Assembly: GCF_020085105.1 (NCBI RefSeq)
Contig: NC_058059.1
Location: forward strand, 21,465,042-21,529,041
Length of the DNA: 64,000 nt
Direction: 5' to 3'
From: Siniperca chuatsi
Taxonomy: Eukaryota; Chordata; Actinopteri; Centrarchiformes; Sinipercidae
Below, piece by piece: positions 21,920 to 59,474 of the stretch. The position numbers and the translations under genes are program-made. Numbering within the stretch: the first letter of the stretch is position 1; each line of letters starts with the position of its first letter. The notes under the pieces were generated by a model, which was given only the letters and a program-made list of their open reading frames with translations, made no database searches and had not been told where the DNA came from.

Positions 21920-22140
21920 ATCTGGGGAGAGGGTGCTTTTAGTTAGCTACTTTGGTCCTCTTCTCTGGAACAAACTGCCTGATGACGTGAGATCTGTCAC
22001 AACTACGTCCACATTCAAGCAAGCAGCAAAACAAAGAAAACTGAATATTCTTCTATTTTCTATGATTAGTTACTCTACGTGTTTGTCTGTTTGTGCACGT
22101 GTCTGTATACGCGGTGGACGTGGGTTTGTATGTAAAGCAC
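21920..22140 (+). mobile_element. LINE ORF2 C-terminal fragment
   Basis: A short frame reads SYFGPLLWNKLPDDVRSVTT then TSTFKQAAK, the usual end of an L2-like ORF2. It overlaps in protein position with the end of the LINE at 19470-21108 (both have PLLW). It is therefore a separate insertion, not the other half of the same copy. Confidence 0.7.
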
Positions 22141-22511
22141 ATTTGTAATTTGGCAACAGTCGTTAGAGGGCGCAAGCGCAGCAAATTAGATGTGAAGCAC
22201 CTAAATCCAGAAGACGAAGAAGCATCATCCTGAACGGTCGGTAGGCATGGATGTGTCAGTACCGTATCCGGTAGTATCTTTGGTTCAGTTGTCCGGGAAA
22301 CCCGCCATGTACGCTTCGTTCAAAACACTCATCTGAGGAGAGGCGCCTGTATCTTTACTTACATGTCTGACCTGTGGCGCGCTTAGTTAAAGGAGACAGA
22401 TGACAAGCTAGCCGGCCGCGAGAATTTAGGAAACAAGAAGCTAGGTTAGCTTAAGTGGTGTCTAGCCACGGTTGAATCTTATAATTAGGCGAACGTTGGC
22501 TAAAATCCAAC
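22141..22511 (+). promoter_or_regulatory. SSNA1 promoter / 5' UTR region
   Basis: CpG-richer than its surroundings (GAGGGCGCAAGCGCAG, TAGCCGGCCGCGAG) and with no TATA box close to the start codon. Transcription start is not visible. Assigned by position immediately 5' of the SSNA1 ATG. Confidence 0.45.
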
Positions 22512-22563
22512 ATGACCCAACAAGCTGCTGCTCTGCAGACCTACAACAATGAACTTGTCAAGT
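22512..22563 (+). CDS. ssna1: SSNA1 exon 1
   Basis: Seventeen codons plus one base, ending AAG T|GTAAGTG, a strong donor. The ATG (22512) context is CCAACATGA. Confidence 0.95.
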
Positions 22564-25343
22564 GTAAGTGACTTGTTTCCATGTCGATAACTAAGTTAAT
22601 GGATTAGTAGTCATTGAAAATAATTTGATGCTAGTGATTAACTGCAGGTAAGTTAAACAACAGTTTTGGCGGCGACGTGTTTTCCCCCTTAGAGCACAAA
22701 GATACTTCAGTGTCTAACGTTAAACTAGAATAGGGAACACGTTTCCCTCTTGTCGGGATAGGTTTTGTATGTAAAGTCAACGTTGGCTCCAAACGAACTC
22801 ACTTTCTAGTATTTTCGAAACAGTTGAGTCTGACGGGGCTAACGTTACAGACACCTGTGGTGTTACGGTTCTCTGTTCTGCTTGTAACTGTTCTAAATTA
22901 GTTTTTGACCTTCCAGCTGCTTTGACCAGCAAACAGGATAGTACTGTACAATCTGATTAACCTACACAGATTATGCTGTCTGTCACCTGGAAATCAGCCT
23001 TTAACCCTCCGCACACCACTTTAGTACGGACTAACAGCAATCATTTTTTTAATACCATGAGGAATTTTATTCTCTCTGTAACAAATGTGTTGATTTTTTT
23101 TTTTTTTTGCTCAGATAAGTTATGCAGACACACACACAACAAACATGTCATTTGCAATAAGCTTTTTATTTCATCAGTAATATTACAACACATTTGAGAG
23201 TGAACATTCAGTGACGTGAATTCTGGCTTCAGGATATTGAAAAAGCAGTCCAAAACCTCAAAGATATTTAGATTACAATGATATGAAACATAGAAAAGCA
23301 ATTAATCTTCACATTTTGGAAGCTGGAACTAGACAGTATTTGTTATTTTTGCTTAACAAATAACGATCAGCCCATTATCCAAATAGTTGTCGATTATCTT
23401 ATCTTATTATTCTTTTGTAGACTAATCCATTGTTCTGACTAATCATTTCACCACCAATTAAAATAATTTTATCTTCTAGTGATTTGGAAATGTGCATGCT
23501 ATGCAGATGACACACAGTTGTACCTCCCTGTCAAGCCCATTGTCCTTAGTACGCTGAGTTCTCTGCAGGACTGCCTGTCTGATATAAAAAAACAACAAAA
23601 AAACTGGATGTTGATAAATTTTCTTCAGCTCAACTCAAATAAAACTGAAATCCTTGTTATTGGGCCTCAACGCATCACTAAACAAATACTGCCATCTACT
23701 GGTAACCTGTCACAACATATAAAGCCTGTTGCAAGAAATCTTGGTGACCTGTTTGATAGCAATTTATGTTTTGAGCAACATATTACTAAGCTTGTCCAAT
23801 CATGTTTTTATCACCTCAGAAACATTGCAAAAATCCAAACAGTTGTGCATGCTTTTATCTCCTCACGCCTTGATTATTGTAACACGTCTTAATCAAAAAA
23901 CTTTGAAACGACTGCAGACTGTACAGAACTCAGCTGCTAGGTTATTAACCAGGACCAAGAGGTTCGACCACATCACACCTGTTTTAGCCTCTTTACATTG
24001 GCTCCCTGTTTGTTTTAGGATTGATTTTAAGATCTTATTGATTACTTTTACGGCTCTTTATGGCCTGGCTCCAGACTATATTTTAGACCTTGTAATCCCT
24101 TATGAACCTTCATGTAGTTTAAAATCTTTGGGCAGGGGTCTTCTGTCTCTTCCTGAGTCCAGGTTGAAAACTAAGGAGGACAGAGCTTTTGCCATCAGGG
24201 CCCTGAGGCTCTGCAACAACTTGCCCAAAGAAATTAGGTCGTCTGAGTCAGTGTCTTCTTTTAAGTCTCTTCTCAAAACACATTTTTATCTGAAAGCATA
24301 TCCTGATTTTACCTGAGTTGTCTGTTTTATTGGTTTTTATGTATTTTACCATTTCTCTCTCTGTGAAGCACTGTGTTTTGATAAGTGCTCTATAAATAAA
24401 GATTATTATTATTATTATTATTATTATAATAAATACTGAAATTTTCAGATTTGTATAAAGTAACAACCCCTTCATCACACAGGCACAGGATCACCTGTCA
24501 CTGGCATAAGATGATCCAGTTAGGTTCTGGTTTAATAAACCTTTTTGGCTCCGTCAGGTATTGAAGATCTGTGCTCCAAGCGGGAGGAGTTGAACCGGCA
24601 GATCAAGCAGGAGGAAGAGGAGAAGGAACGACTGCAGCACGACATCCGCGTCCTCTCAGAGAAGCTGAGCAGAGTCAACGAGAGCCTGGCACAAAGACTC
24701 GCCGCCCGTGCCACTTTCGACCGCACCATCGCAGAGACCGAGGCTGCATACACCAAGGTGTGTGTGTTGACTGTCTAAAATATTGGTATTGTCCAGTAAC
24801 ATTGAAATATGTGAATTATGGGACACTTAATCTTTTGGACCATTTTAGCTCGCTGATGTGCCAAATTAATTTATTTGTTTTTTTAATTACAAAAAAATAG
24901 GTTAGAGGTTTTTTTTTTGTCCAGGAAATTTGGAATCAATAAGGGCTTGATTGACATGTTAATGAAAAGGGTTGAGTCCAAGACAATCCAGAAAACATTT
25001 ATAAAAGCCTCTGTTTTCCCTTGGATTCACTTTTTTCTTTAAAAAAAATATTTTTCTGTCTGAAAATATAATTGTTTTTCTTTTCCACTTCAATGAAACT
25101 CGAGGCTTTATAATCTTTCAGTTTCCTATAGTAAAAGAAAATCCTAATTGTGTGAGGAATATAGCAGGGCCTCAAACCAACAGAAATATTGCAATCTTTA
25201 TAAAATGTACATTTTGAAGTTAAGGGAAATAAGGTCTTTAAAAACGAACTCATTTGTCAGTTGTCCACTGTCATGTCCCCATGAATTTTCTAATTTTTAC
25301 ACCTTTTTATGTGTTTGTTGGATATGGCTCGTCAAGAGTAAAA

Positions 25344-25387
<44 letters not shown>

Positions 25388-26842
25388 CTAAATCACATCT
25401 ATGGAGTATCGTAGTAATTCATGCAGGCACACAAGTCATATCATGTTGAAAGGAATGGTTTAAACTTTAACGTGAGTGTCCTGACTTATGTATGATGGAT
25501 AATATAGCAGTATTCATGTTCAAGTTACCTGGTCGGTCAATGACCGATAATTTTGCTACATAGCTGGTATAAGACATTGATGAAGTGAGAAGATTAACAA
25601 GTACAACACTAGATGTTTCGTCATCTTTGCTGTAGATCAAGTGCAAAGAAAGTTGCAGATTTGCGAGTTGTCAAGGGATCTGATTCATGTATGAAAAAGT
25701 TTCTCATACCAGTAGTATAACTAGTAGCTATTGGTAAGTCTAGTGGAACCAGATATACAGTGATGGTGGTTGGATAACTGGGAGGGCCGTGGCATTCAGA
25801 TGAAACTTCCCCAGTCAAGCCAGTTGGGCCAGCCATTGTAGTTTAGCCTACGCAGATACAAGGCCGTGTCAAGCCGCCAAGTATCTGCTCTTTGCTTAGG
25901 TGAGCACTGGATTTAAAGGCACCTTAAAGGTACATTAGGTCATGGCTACAGAATGGTGTCGCCTGTTCACTAGATTTATGACTGCACAGCCTGATAGCCA
26001 CTACAGGGCCTAACAATTGGTCAAATACCATTTAACATAAATGCTGGGCTTCTGTAGGAATGCTCACGCAACTTGTGGCATATCAGAATCAGAATCAGAA
26101 ATACTTTATTGATCCCCGAAGGGAAACTCTTTGTTACAGCAGCTTGCCTTTATGTCAGTGCACACAGGAGAAAGTACTAGCAAAAAATATAATACAATAC
26201 ACTATAAAAACAGGTCAGAAAATAAGTACCAGGTGGGTATAAGTATAAGATAAAATAAGTGTGAAATACCATATTTCACCATGTGTATTGTTCAGAATCA
26301 AACAGAAGAGCCACACACTGTACTGACAGCTCCCGTCAATTTTATTTGAGCAATGTTTCGATCTAACAAAGATCTTCGTCAGGCATTGTCAAATCATGTG
26401 TATTGTTAACAGGCCAATGAACTGACTCTGCTACCATTTTTTTTTTTTCTTTGGTTTGTACTTTATAGTCTGTGTTGCAACATCATGTTGTCTTTCTGCA
26501 GCAGTTTCGTCTCACACAGGCGCATCCCACTTACTGATGCTGAACTCCCTGAGCACTCACACTAATCACTGCAAACAAACACTCCAAAGCTGCTCTTATT
26601 AAGAAACAACAGTCAGCAGTGCCTGCCCCCCTTTTTAAATTACTTTGAGTACATACCACACTATCAGCTGTACTAGGTAATGTTTTTACTTTTTCTACTT
26701 TTTAGTATCTACAGTATATTTAATGATTTCTTTTTTTTTCCACCCATAGATCTTGGAGAGTTCCCAGTCTCTTCTGAGCGTCCTGAAGCAGGAGGCAGGA
26801 AACCTCAGTAAAGCCACAGAACCCCGGAGGAAGGAGCACTAA
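22512..26842 (+). CDS. ssna1: SSNA1 (NA14), centrosomal/microtubule coiled-coil protein, 3 exons
   Basis: Small coiled-coil protein of centrosomes, basal bodies and the midbody that forms fibrils and promotes microtubule nucleation/branching. Exons 22512-22563, 24558-24757 and 26750-26842 give 114 aa (human 119). [17 protein letters not shown] matches human [35 protein letters not shown] and [12 protein letters not shown] are near-identical blocks, and the last exon reads [20 protein letters not shown] and ends at TAA. Heptad-like Leu/Glu spacing through exon 2 predicts one long helix. The first intron splits the Cys codon (T|GT) as expected. Introns are about 2.0 kb each. A polyadenylation signal follows at 26972. 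The gene converges on TPRN. Confidence 0.97.
23210..23470. repeat. MITE fragment in SSNA1 intron 1
   Basis: Shares CAGTCCAAAACCTCAAAGAT and CATAGAAAAGCAATTAATCT-type text with the copy at about 55298-55625 (CAGTCTAGACCCCAAAGATA, ACAGAGAAAAGCACGAATCC). It belongs to the same AT-rich family as the cluster at 6060-6525. Confidence 0.6.
23478..24428 (+). mobile_element. 5'-truncated L2/CR1-like LINE in SSNA1 intron 1
   Basis: Begins abruptly inside the polymerase at [14 protein letters not shown] and continues through TWKQ-type linker text to [52 protein letters not shown] and [15 protein letters not shown] frameshift lies near 23880. The 3' UTR ends AAGTGCTCTATAAATAAAGA and an (ATT)n tail at 24402-24427, the normal 3' end of this clade. 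It is in the same orientation as SSNA1. Confidence 0.88.
24402..24427 (+). repeat. (ATT)n microsatellite, LINE tail
   Basis: About eight ATT units directly after the LINE 3' end. LINEs of this clade terminate in short tandem repeats rather than poly(A). Confidence 0.9.
24558..24757 (+). CDS. ssna1: SSNA1 exon 2
   Basis: Acceptor CCGTCAG, 66 codons of Glu/Lys/Arg-rich coiled coil, donor AAG|GTGTGT. The neighbouring frame is also open for a while but has no conserved content. Confidence 0.95.
25347..25382. repeat. (AT)18 microsatellite in SSNA1 intron 2
   Basis: Thirty-six bases of uninterrupted AT, preceded by a short A run. Confidence 0.98.
26078..26285 (+). repeat. High-copy teleost repeat with ATACTTTATTGATCCCC core
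   Basis: ATCAGAATCAGAAATACTTT then ATTGATCCCCGAAGGGAAA is a very common interspersed sequence in fish genomes. A short relative (GAAACTTTAATGATCCCCCT) is present at about 55158-55190. The parent element family is not certain. Confidence 0.6.
26286..26400 (+). repeat. Retroelement-like scrap with GTTTCGATC...CTTCGTCAGGC
   Basis: AGCAATGTTTCGATCTAACA followed by AAGATCTTCGTCAGGCATT resembles the reverse complement of sequence at about 45045-45100 (GAAGAAGACCTCGAAGGTCG, AAATGTTGCAACAATAAAG). The same repeat family is thus present in both orientations; the family is unnamed here. Confidence 0.5.
26750..26842 (+). CDS. ssna1: SSNA1 exon 3
   Basis: Acceptor after a T-rich tract (CACCCATAG), 30 codons and TAA. 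The C-terminal tail EPRRKEH differs from the human tail, as is usual for this variable end. Confidence 0.94.
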   Translation: MLESSQSLLSVLKQEAGNLSKATEPRRKEH

Positions 26843-26971
26843 TGGCAATGAAAGGTCACTAAACTTGCGTATTGACCACAACAGCACACATGACTCTGCA
26901 CTTAACAGTTTATACTCCACTCTGGACTATTTGTAATATATTTGATTGATTTATTGTAAGTTCCTTATTCT

Positions 26972-26977
26972 AATAAA
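26972..26977 (+). promoter_or_regulatory. SSNA1 polyadenylation signal
   Basis: AATAAA 130 bases after the SSNA1 stop codon, followed by a GT/T-rich stretch (TGTGTTTATC). Confidence 0.7.
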
Positions 26978-27222
26978 TGTGTTTATCACTCCCATGAATC
27001 TTCCTTTTTGATCAAACAGACTGGATTATTTTTAGAGGCATTTACTGTGTAGAAACAAAAACGTATCTTTGTCCAGGAGATTTGAGATCTCTCAAGCCTT
27101 TTATCTCCAATTTTCAACTCAGATTTCACTTGCTTACTATCAAATCTCAAGAAAAGCTAAAATGGTGTTTCTCAGGATGGAAATGACACATATACAGTAT
27201 TAACATTTGTTCAAGTCTTCTA

Positions 27223-27228
27223 TTTATT
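27223..27228 (-). promoter_or_regulatory. Candidate distal TPRN polyadenylation signal
   Basis: TTTATT on the plus strand is AATAAA on the minus strand. It is the last such signal before the SSNA1 3' end, about 250 bases away. Several nearer AATAAA sites exist, so usage is unknown. Confidence 0.35.
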
Positions 27229-28000
27229 GAGCTTTCATTTGTACAAGTATGACATCACTTAGTTTTTTTTTAATTTTATTTGCTCAAATCGTTGACAATA
27301 ACTTTACAGTAAGAACATCTGCTGCGATGTAGATTTACAGACGAGGGGAAACGTAAAGGGGGAACAAGATGGAGCTTCTACCACAGAGTCGCTACAGTGT
27401 GACCAACACAAACTGCTAACTTTGCAACAGGAGTAGACAGATCGGAAAACACTGCGGTGAGAGACTGCATGTACACTTCAGAAGTCAAGTTGTGTGTCTC
27501 TTTGTCCCAGTAATGGCCATCAGAAAAGGTCTCGCTGGTGTCATTTAAGATGATCAGTGGAGATTCCCACAATTCACTCTGCCTTTTTGGTCCTTCAGTT
27601 CACAGAAAGACAGAGAGCTAAAGATTCCCAAAAAGAGTAGACGTTTGGTCGTTGAAAGGCAGCAGTTACCACAGATGGATCCACAGGTGTGTCATGTGAC
27701 CATTAGCCACGGCTCCACAGCAGGTCAAAGGGACTCTGTCTATGGGCCAAATTAAACTTAAAGAACCACCCCAAATGTGTTTGGGGAGTGTTAGCCCCTT
27801 AATTACAAATCAAGTGTATTAGTCACATTTTTACTGACTGTTATCAAATGCATACCACACAGTTTTTCCTACTGTTTTAAGCAGCCATTGGTTTCCATTC
27901 ATTTCCTCATGGTACGAAAATGGATTAGACTCTCGAAACTTGCTTGAGTTATGTAATCCATCACAGTGAACATCAACTTTGCATTAATATTTGTCAGTTA

Positions 28001-28045
28001 CATTATAGTTACCCTACATTAGCATAATGTAGGGTAACTGTAATG
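28001..28045. repeat. 21-bp inverted repeat with 3-base loop
   Basis: CATTATAGTTACCCTACATT plus A (28001-28021) is mirrored by 28025-28045, with loop GCA. There is one mismatch, which would be a G-U pair in a plus-strand RNA. It lies in the likely TPRN 3' UTR. Confidence 0.85.
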
Positions 28046-30822
28046 CAAGTTCAAGTGCAGATTAATAAGGAAAAGTTACTGATTTAAATCAAAAACATTC
28101 TTGTTCTGCTCTTTGTGTTTAGGGACATTTAACTTGAAGTTTAGCCTCTTGATAACCAAAAAATGTTTACATTTTTCCAGAGAACAGTATCAAAAGTATC
28201 ATTTAGGTATGGAAACAGATATTTCAAATGATACCCAGCCCTACTTCAATTATGATGCAACAATAATGGGACCTGATGTTCACTGTGATGTCTTATACAA
28301 GTCAAGCAAGTTTCAAGCTATATATTAAGGGTCTTCTGGTAGATTTTCATACTATATGAAATTGAGTGGAAAGCAATGGATTAGCAGTAATGCAAAGTAT
28401 GTGATTTGTACTAAATGGGCTAAAACATGCAAACTCACTGGTCTGGTCCTTTTTAAAGCTACTGTACAGAGAGTGACTGATCAAGTCAACTGGCAAATAA
28501 CAAAGAAGATGGATTTCAGGAGTAACTCCCGGACAAAGATGGAAGCCCTGGTGTGGAAAACTACACTACGGTTTGTCACAGCGACAAGGCCAACAATCAT
28601 AAGAGTTTTGATGCAAGGCTGTGGCAGACAGTTTAAAAAAACTGGGCATGGCATTCATCGGCAGTGCATTCATCATGTATAGCTGAAGAGTTCTATTCCA
28701 AAACGTTATTCATTCATTTTGATTTTTTTATTTATTTTTTTAAATCGATGCCTGCAGTCTAAAAAAATGTATTCTGCAAACGAGGGGCTCAAAATTCTTA
28801 CTCATCTACTGTATCTGACATACAATCAATGGTTGTATAATAACAACAGGTGTCAATAGTGGCTATTATTTCGAAACAAAATTCTTCAACTAGACTTCTT
28901 GTTCTTTTAAGCGCACATTTCAGGTCGCCTACACTGTTCCTTCTCATGAGGTGCAAAACAAAGCTAAAAGCATGACTGTGCAAACACATTTAACATCCAA
29001 GACTCCAGACAAAACAGATAATTCCTAAATTCATCAGACAAAGACAAAACGTTTCATCTCCTAACAGCAAAATCCAACCTTGAGGACTGAACAACTTTCA
29101 TCTGATTGAAGAAATAAAAAAAAGAAAGACAGGAGTAAGAAATACATCTTCATACTTATGAAAATATGGTGGAAACTGTACAACAATACTGGCCGAAGGG
29201 TCGATCCTGGGTAAAGAATGAATGTGAGGCTGTTACAGCAACACTTTAATCCGTTGGCATTATGAGTTTAAAAAAAAAAAGAAATCTGAAAACTTGGTGC
29301 ATTCTTGTATATAAAACAATCTTAATTAAAAAAAATCATTACATATTCTTTCAAACACACACAATCTTGCATTCACTCTCACAAACGTGCCATATTACAA
29401 AATGATCATAATCATTGTTGCCCTCATTACTTCAATGGACCGGCTTCTTTCTCTGTGGAATGTGAAAGTACATGAGGTCCGACTGGAAAACAAAACAACA
29501 AAAAAACATCCGGTGGGGCCGTTTGCACCAGTCCGGTTCCTTCCACACCAGCAAATTTGACTTGACAAAAATGTCTTTTGTACATGAGCAGGTCTCAGAC
29601 ATGCAAACTTCAACTTTAAGCAGGCATAAATACACGAGAAGCCAGAAAAAAGGTGTCAGGAGGTCTAAAAACTTTTGAGAAACATGACACAGATACCTTA
29701 ATACAGGATATACAGAAAACATTCTACAGTATAATGATTTTGTTTGTCACCAGCAATACGGACATACAGACATTATTGGCCAAGGTCACTTTTTCAAGTG
29801 TTCAATCAGAAAGTTGCTACTGATTGACATAAATATTCCCTGGGGTGCATATTTTCCCTCCCTTGTCACAAAGAAGGTAAGTGTGTTGAAGTTTGCTTGC
29901 TGTTGAAACTCTTCTACCAAACATCCAGCAGCTTCAATACAGCATAGTTTGCCGGAAAACATACAAAACCTAAAAGGCATACAGAAGCGTTACAGTAAAA
30001 GAGAACCAACAAAGCTGTTGGCTGAAATCAAAACATGCAGGTACAAAAACAAAGACAAGACAAAAAACTACAATTGTGGCACCCAATTTCACCATTTTTT
30101 GTTTTTGTGTATGAGTGTGCCAGTGATCTACACAAGCGGACGTGTCCTACACGTCCTACATTTTTGGAAAACTTCCTAATGACATGTTTCCATGCTAACA
30201 CTGAGCTCTGTTACTGTGGCATTACCTACACATGGGCACTGGTGGCTTTCCTGTTCCTGTAAGGAGTTTGGTCACTCGCTTTCAGCTCCTTCGCTTGTCA
30301 ACATCTCCCAAAAAACCAAAAAAAAACCTGAAGCAAATGTTGAAGTTGAGACGCTGACTTGGAAGCAGAGAATCACAGGAGGGACGTGAAGCCAGCCAAC
30401 TTCCTACAGAGTGCGGAGAGGAAGACAGATGTCTCTCTAGATTTTGACAATGGATTTGATTCTGTCAGATATTTTGCTAGTGAGGATAAGGAAGGAGGGA
30501 TGCTGACAGATTAACTGTCCAGGATTGTAGAGGAAAGACAGTCCAGCTGCTTTTGGATTTGTTGTGTCAGGTCAGGAAAAAGGTGGGAATCGAACATCAG
30601 CCACGCCATTATGTAGCGTGTAGTGGTACCGTGGCAGGAAAACAGCAAAAAAAAAAACACAAAACACTGTGTCTCCTGTCTGATCAGGAAGATGTGCTTA
30701 GAGACGGCTGGAGTGTAGAGCTGGAGGCAGTTCAGGCCCAGGTGTGACAGACCTCGCTGGGCTCTGGCTGCAGTCTGGTCCCACAGGTGTGATGCTACTG
30801 TACAGCTGATTGGTCTGACTGA

Positions 30823-57890
<27,068 letters not shown>

Positions 57891-58330
57891 TTCGGAGGGT
57901 TGTTTGGAGGGGATAAAGAGGAGAGAGGAAGGCTCCGAGGCGGTTTTGCCGCGGTCCGGTGCGGCTCTAAAACCTGTATCCGGCTCTGACTGTACCTGCA
58001 GCACCGCACACTCACACACACATCCCTACAGTCTATTTTTTCTCTCTCCTCTCCCTCTGCTTTCTCACTCCCTGGCTCCCTCTCTCCACACAGCCCCTGA
58101 ATGCGGCCCCGCCCCTCCGCAGCAGCACGAGCGGCTTCGGCAGTCCCATCCGCTACTTGATTGGTCGTTATGATTTACAGACACGCCCCCTCCCTTTCTG
58201 TAGAACGCCGCACATTGACGCAAACCACTCCCGTTTCTATTGTTGACTGGGCAAGCAATGCCTGTCAATCAAAAGTGTTGCGTTCAGGTTCAACCCGCCC
58301 CTCCCTTTTTTGTTTAACGTTAATATAATT
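57891..58330 (-). promoter_or_regulatory. TPRN promoter / 5' UTR, CpG-rich
   Basis: GC-rich with GGCCCCGCCCCTCCGC (Sp1-type GC box near 58105-58120) and CACGCCCCCTCCC. GC content drops sharply after about 58320. No TATA box. Position and composition fit a CpG-island promoter for TPRN. Confidence 0.5.
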
Positions 58331-59474
58331 AACGCTATCAGTGGATGTATCTACTATTGACCGATTAAATATAGATTTTTTGTCAGTATTGTTTGTACCC
58401 ATACACTGCTCCATTTAATGTTTAATTATTAGAAGTACTAATTATTTAATTAAAATCATAAGCACGTCGTTAGACTTGCAAGACAAAATTCGTCTACCAC
58501 AATAGAAATGTAGTTACTATTATTATTGTTAAAATCCTGTAAGAACTTAATTTATCTCTATTGTATCTATGTAGCCTACTGAATAGTGCTTTCTTTGTGC
58601 TTAATTTTAAACATGATCAATGTTGCAGACTATGCTGAAGCCCTAACTTGTTTTTGTTCAGGTGCGATAAGTAGGAAATATCCAGTGCCGGGTGGGGGCT
58701 GACGACTGTTCATTAAGCATTTGCCGGTGATGCCACCTGTCGATAATCCGGCTGCAGTAAACACACGCTGCACATGAATCAGCACTAAGAGGGCTATTCT
58801 TGGGTACTACAAGAGATTACCATACCTCATCAAACATTTATCACCGAACCATAATTAAGAGCAACAAGCCTGAAGTGCACAGTGGAAGAAAATAACCAAA
58901 TGCATAAAAGAAAATGTACCTTTGTCTGCACTTCAAAGTTGGTTTGAAAGAAATGAAAGAACAACTGGTGTAGCTATAATTGAGGACACAAGTCACGTCC
59001 TCGGTAACATTTTTGGGAATTTGAGAAAAAGGAGTTTTCATTCTATCACAGACAGATATTTCTTTGGGGGCTAATATTTATGGACTGTTTTAATCAGTAA
59101 TATTACACGCACAAAACATTAAATTCCACTGATTTAAGACTTAATCCATCACTGAACATGTCTACATGCAACAATAATGCTGGCTAATCTTTGACAAAAC
59201 CCAGTGTGACGCATCTTCTTGAAGTCTGTAAACTGATTTTCACACCGTGCTGATTTACTGTAAAACGGAAGCAGGAAACAATTTAAAAACAAAAACAAGT
59301 TTTGATTTGGTTGATGATGTACGGCCTTTATATATGTGCCAAAACGTGCTAAAAGAGAAATGTCGGTATACCACGCCCATTTAAAAAGGCCAGTAGCGCC
59401 TCCTTGTGGCCAGGCAGACCAAGTTACAGACTAGATATCTCTACCCCACTTAAATATTCATTAGACGACATTGG
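58331..59474. other. Intergenic DNA between TPRN and TMEM203
   Basis: AT-rich, with no recognised gene or repeat. Confidence 0.5.

Larger units (their letters stand above)
27205..30822 (-). other. tprn: Probable TPRN 3' UTR (about 3.6 kb)
   Basis: Follows the TPRN stop codon on the minus strand, contains no recognisable transposon and no conserved frame, and ends near an AATAAA on the minus strand at 27228-27223, just before the SSNA1 3' end. The lack of repeats, unlike every other non-coding stretch of this size here, fits a constrained transcribed region. Extent is inferred. Confidence 0.45.

Noticed and set aside
24571-24900. Second open frame overlapping SSNA1 exon 2
   Set aside because: Shadow of the coiled-coil exon in another frame; runs straight through the splice donor into the intron.
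57891-58019. Upstream in-frame ATG extending taperin by 43 codons
   Set aside because: The extra sequence does not resemble any taperin N-terminus; the ATG at 57890 precedes the conserved PAWKREILERR segment at the expected distance.
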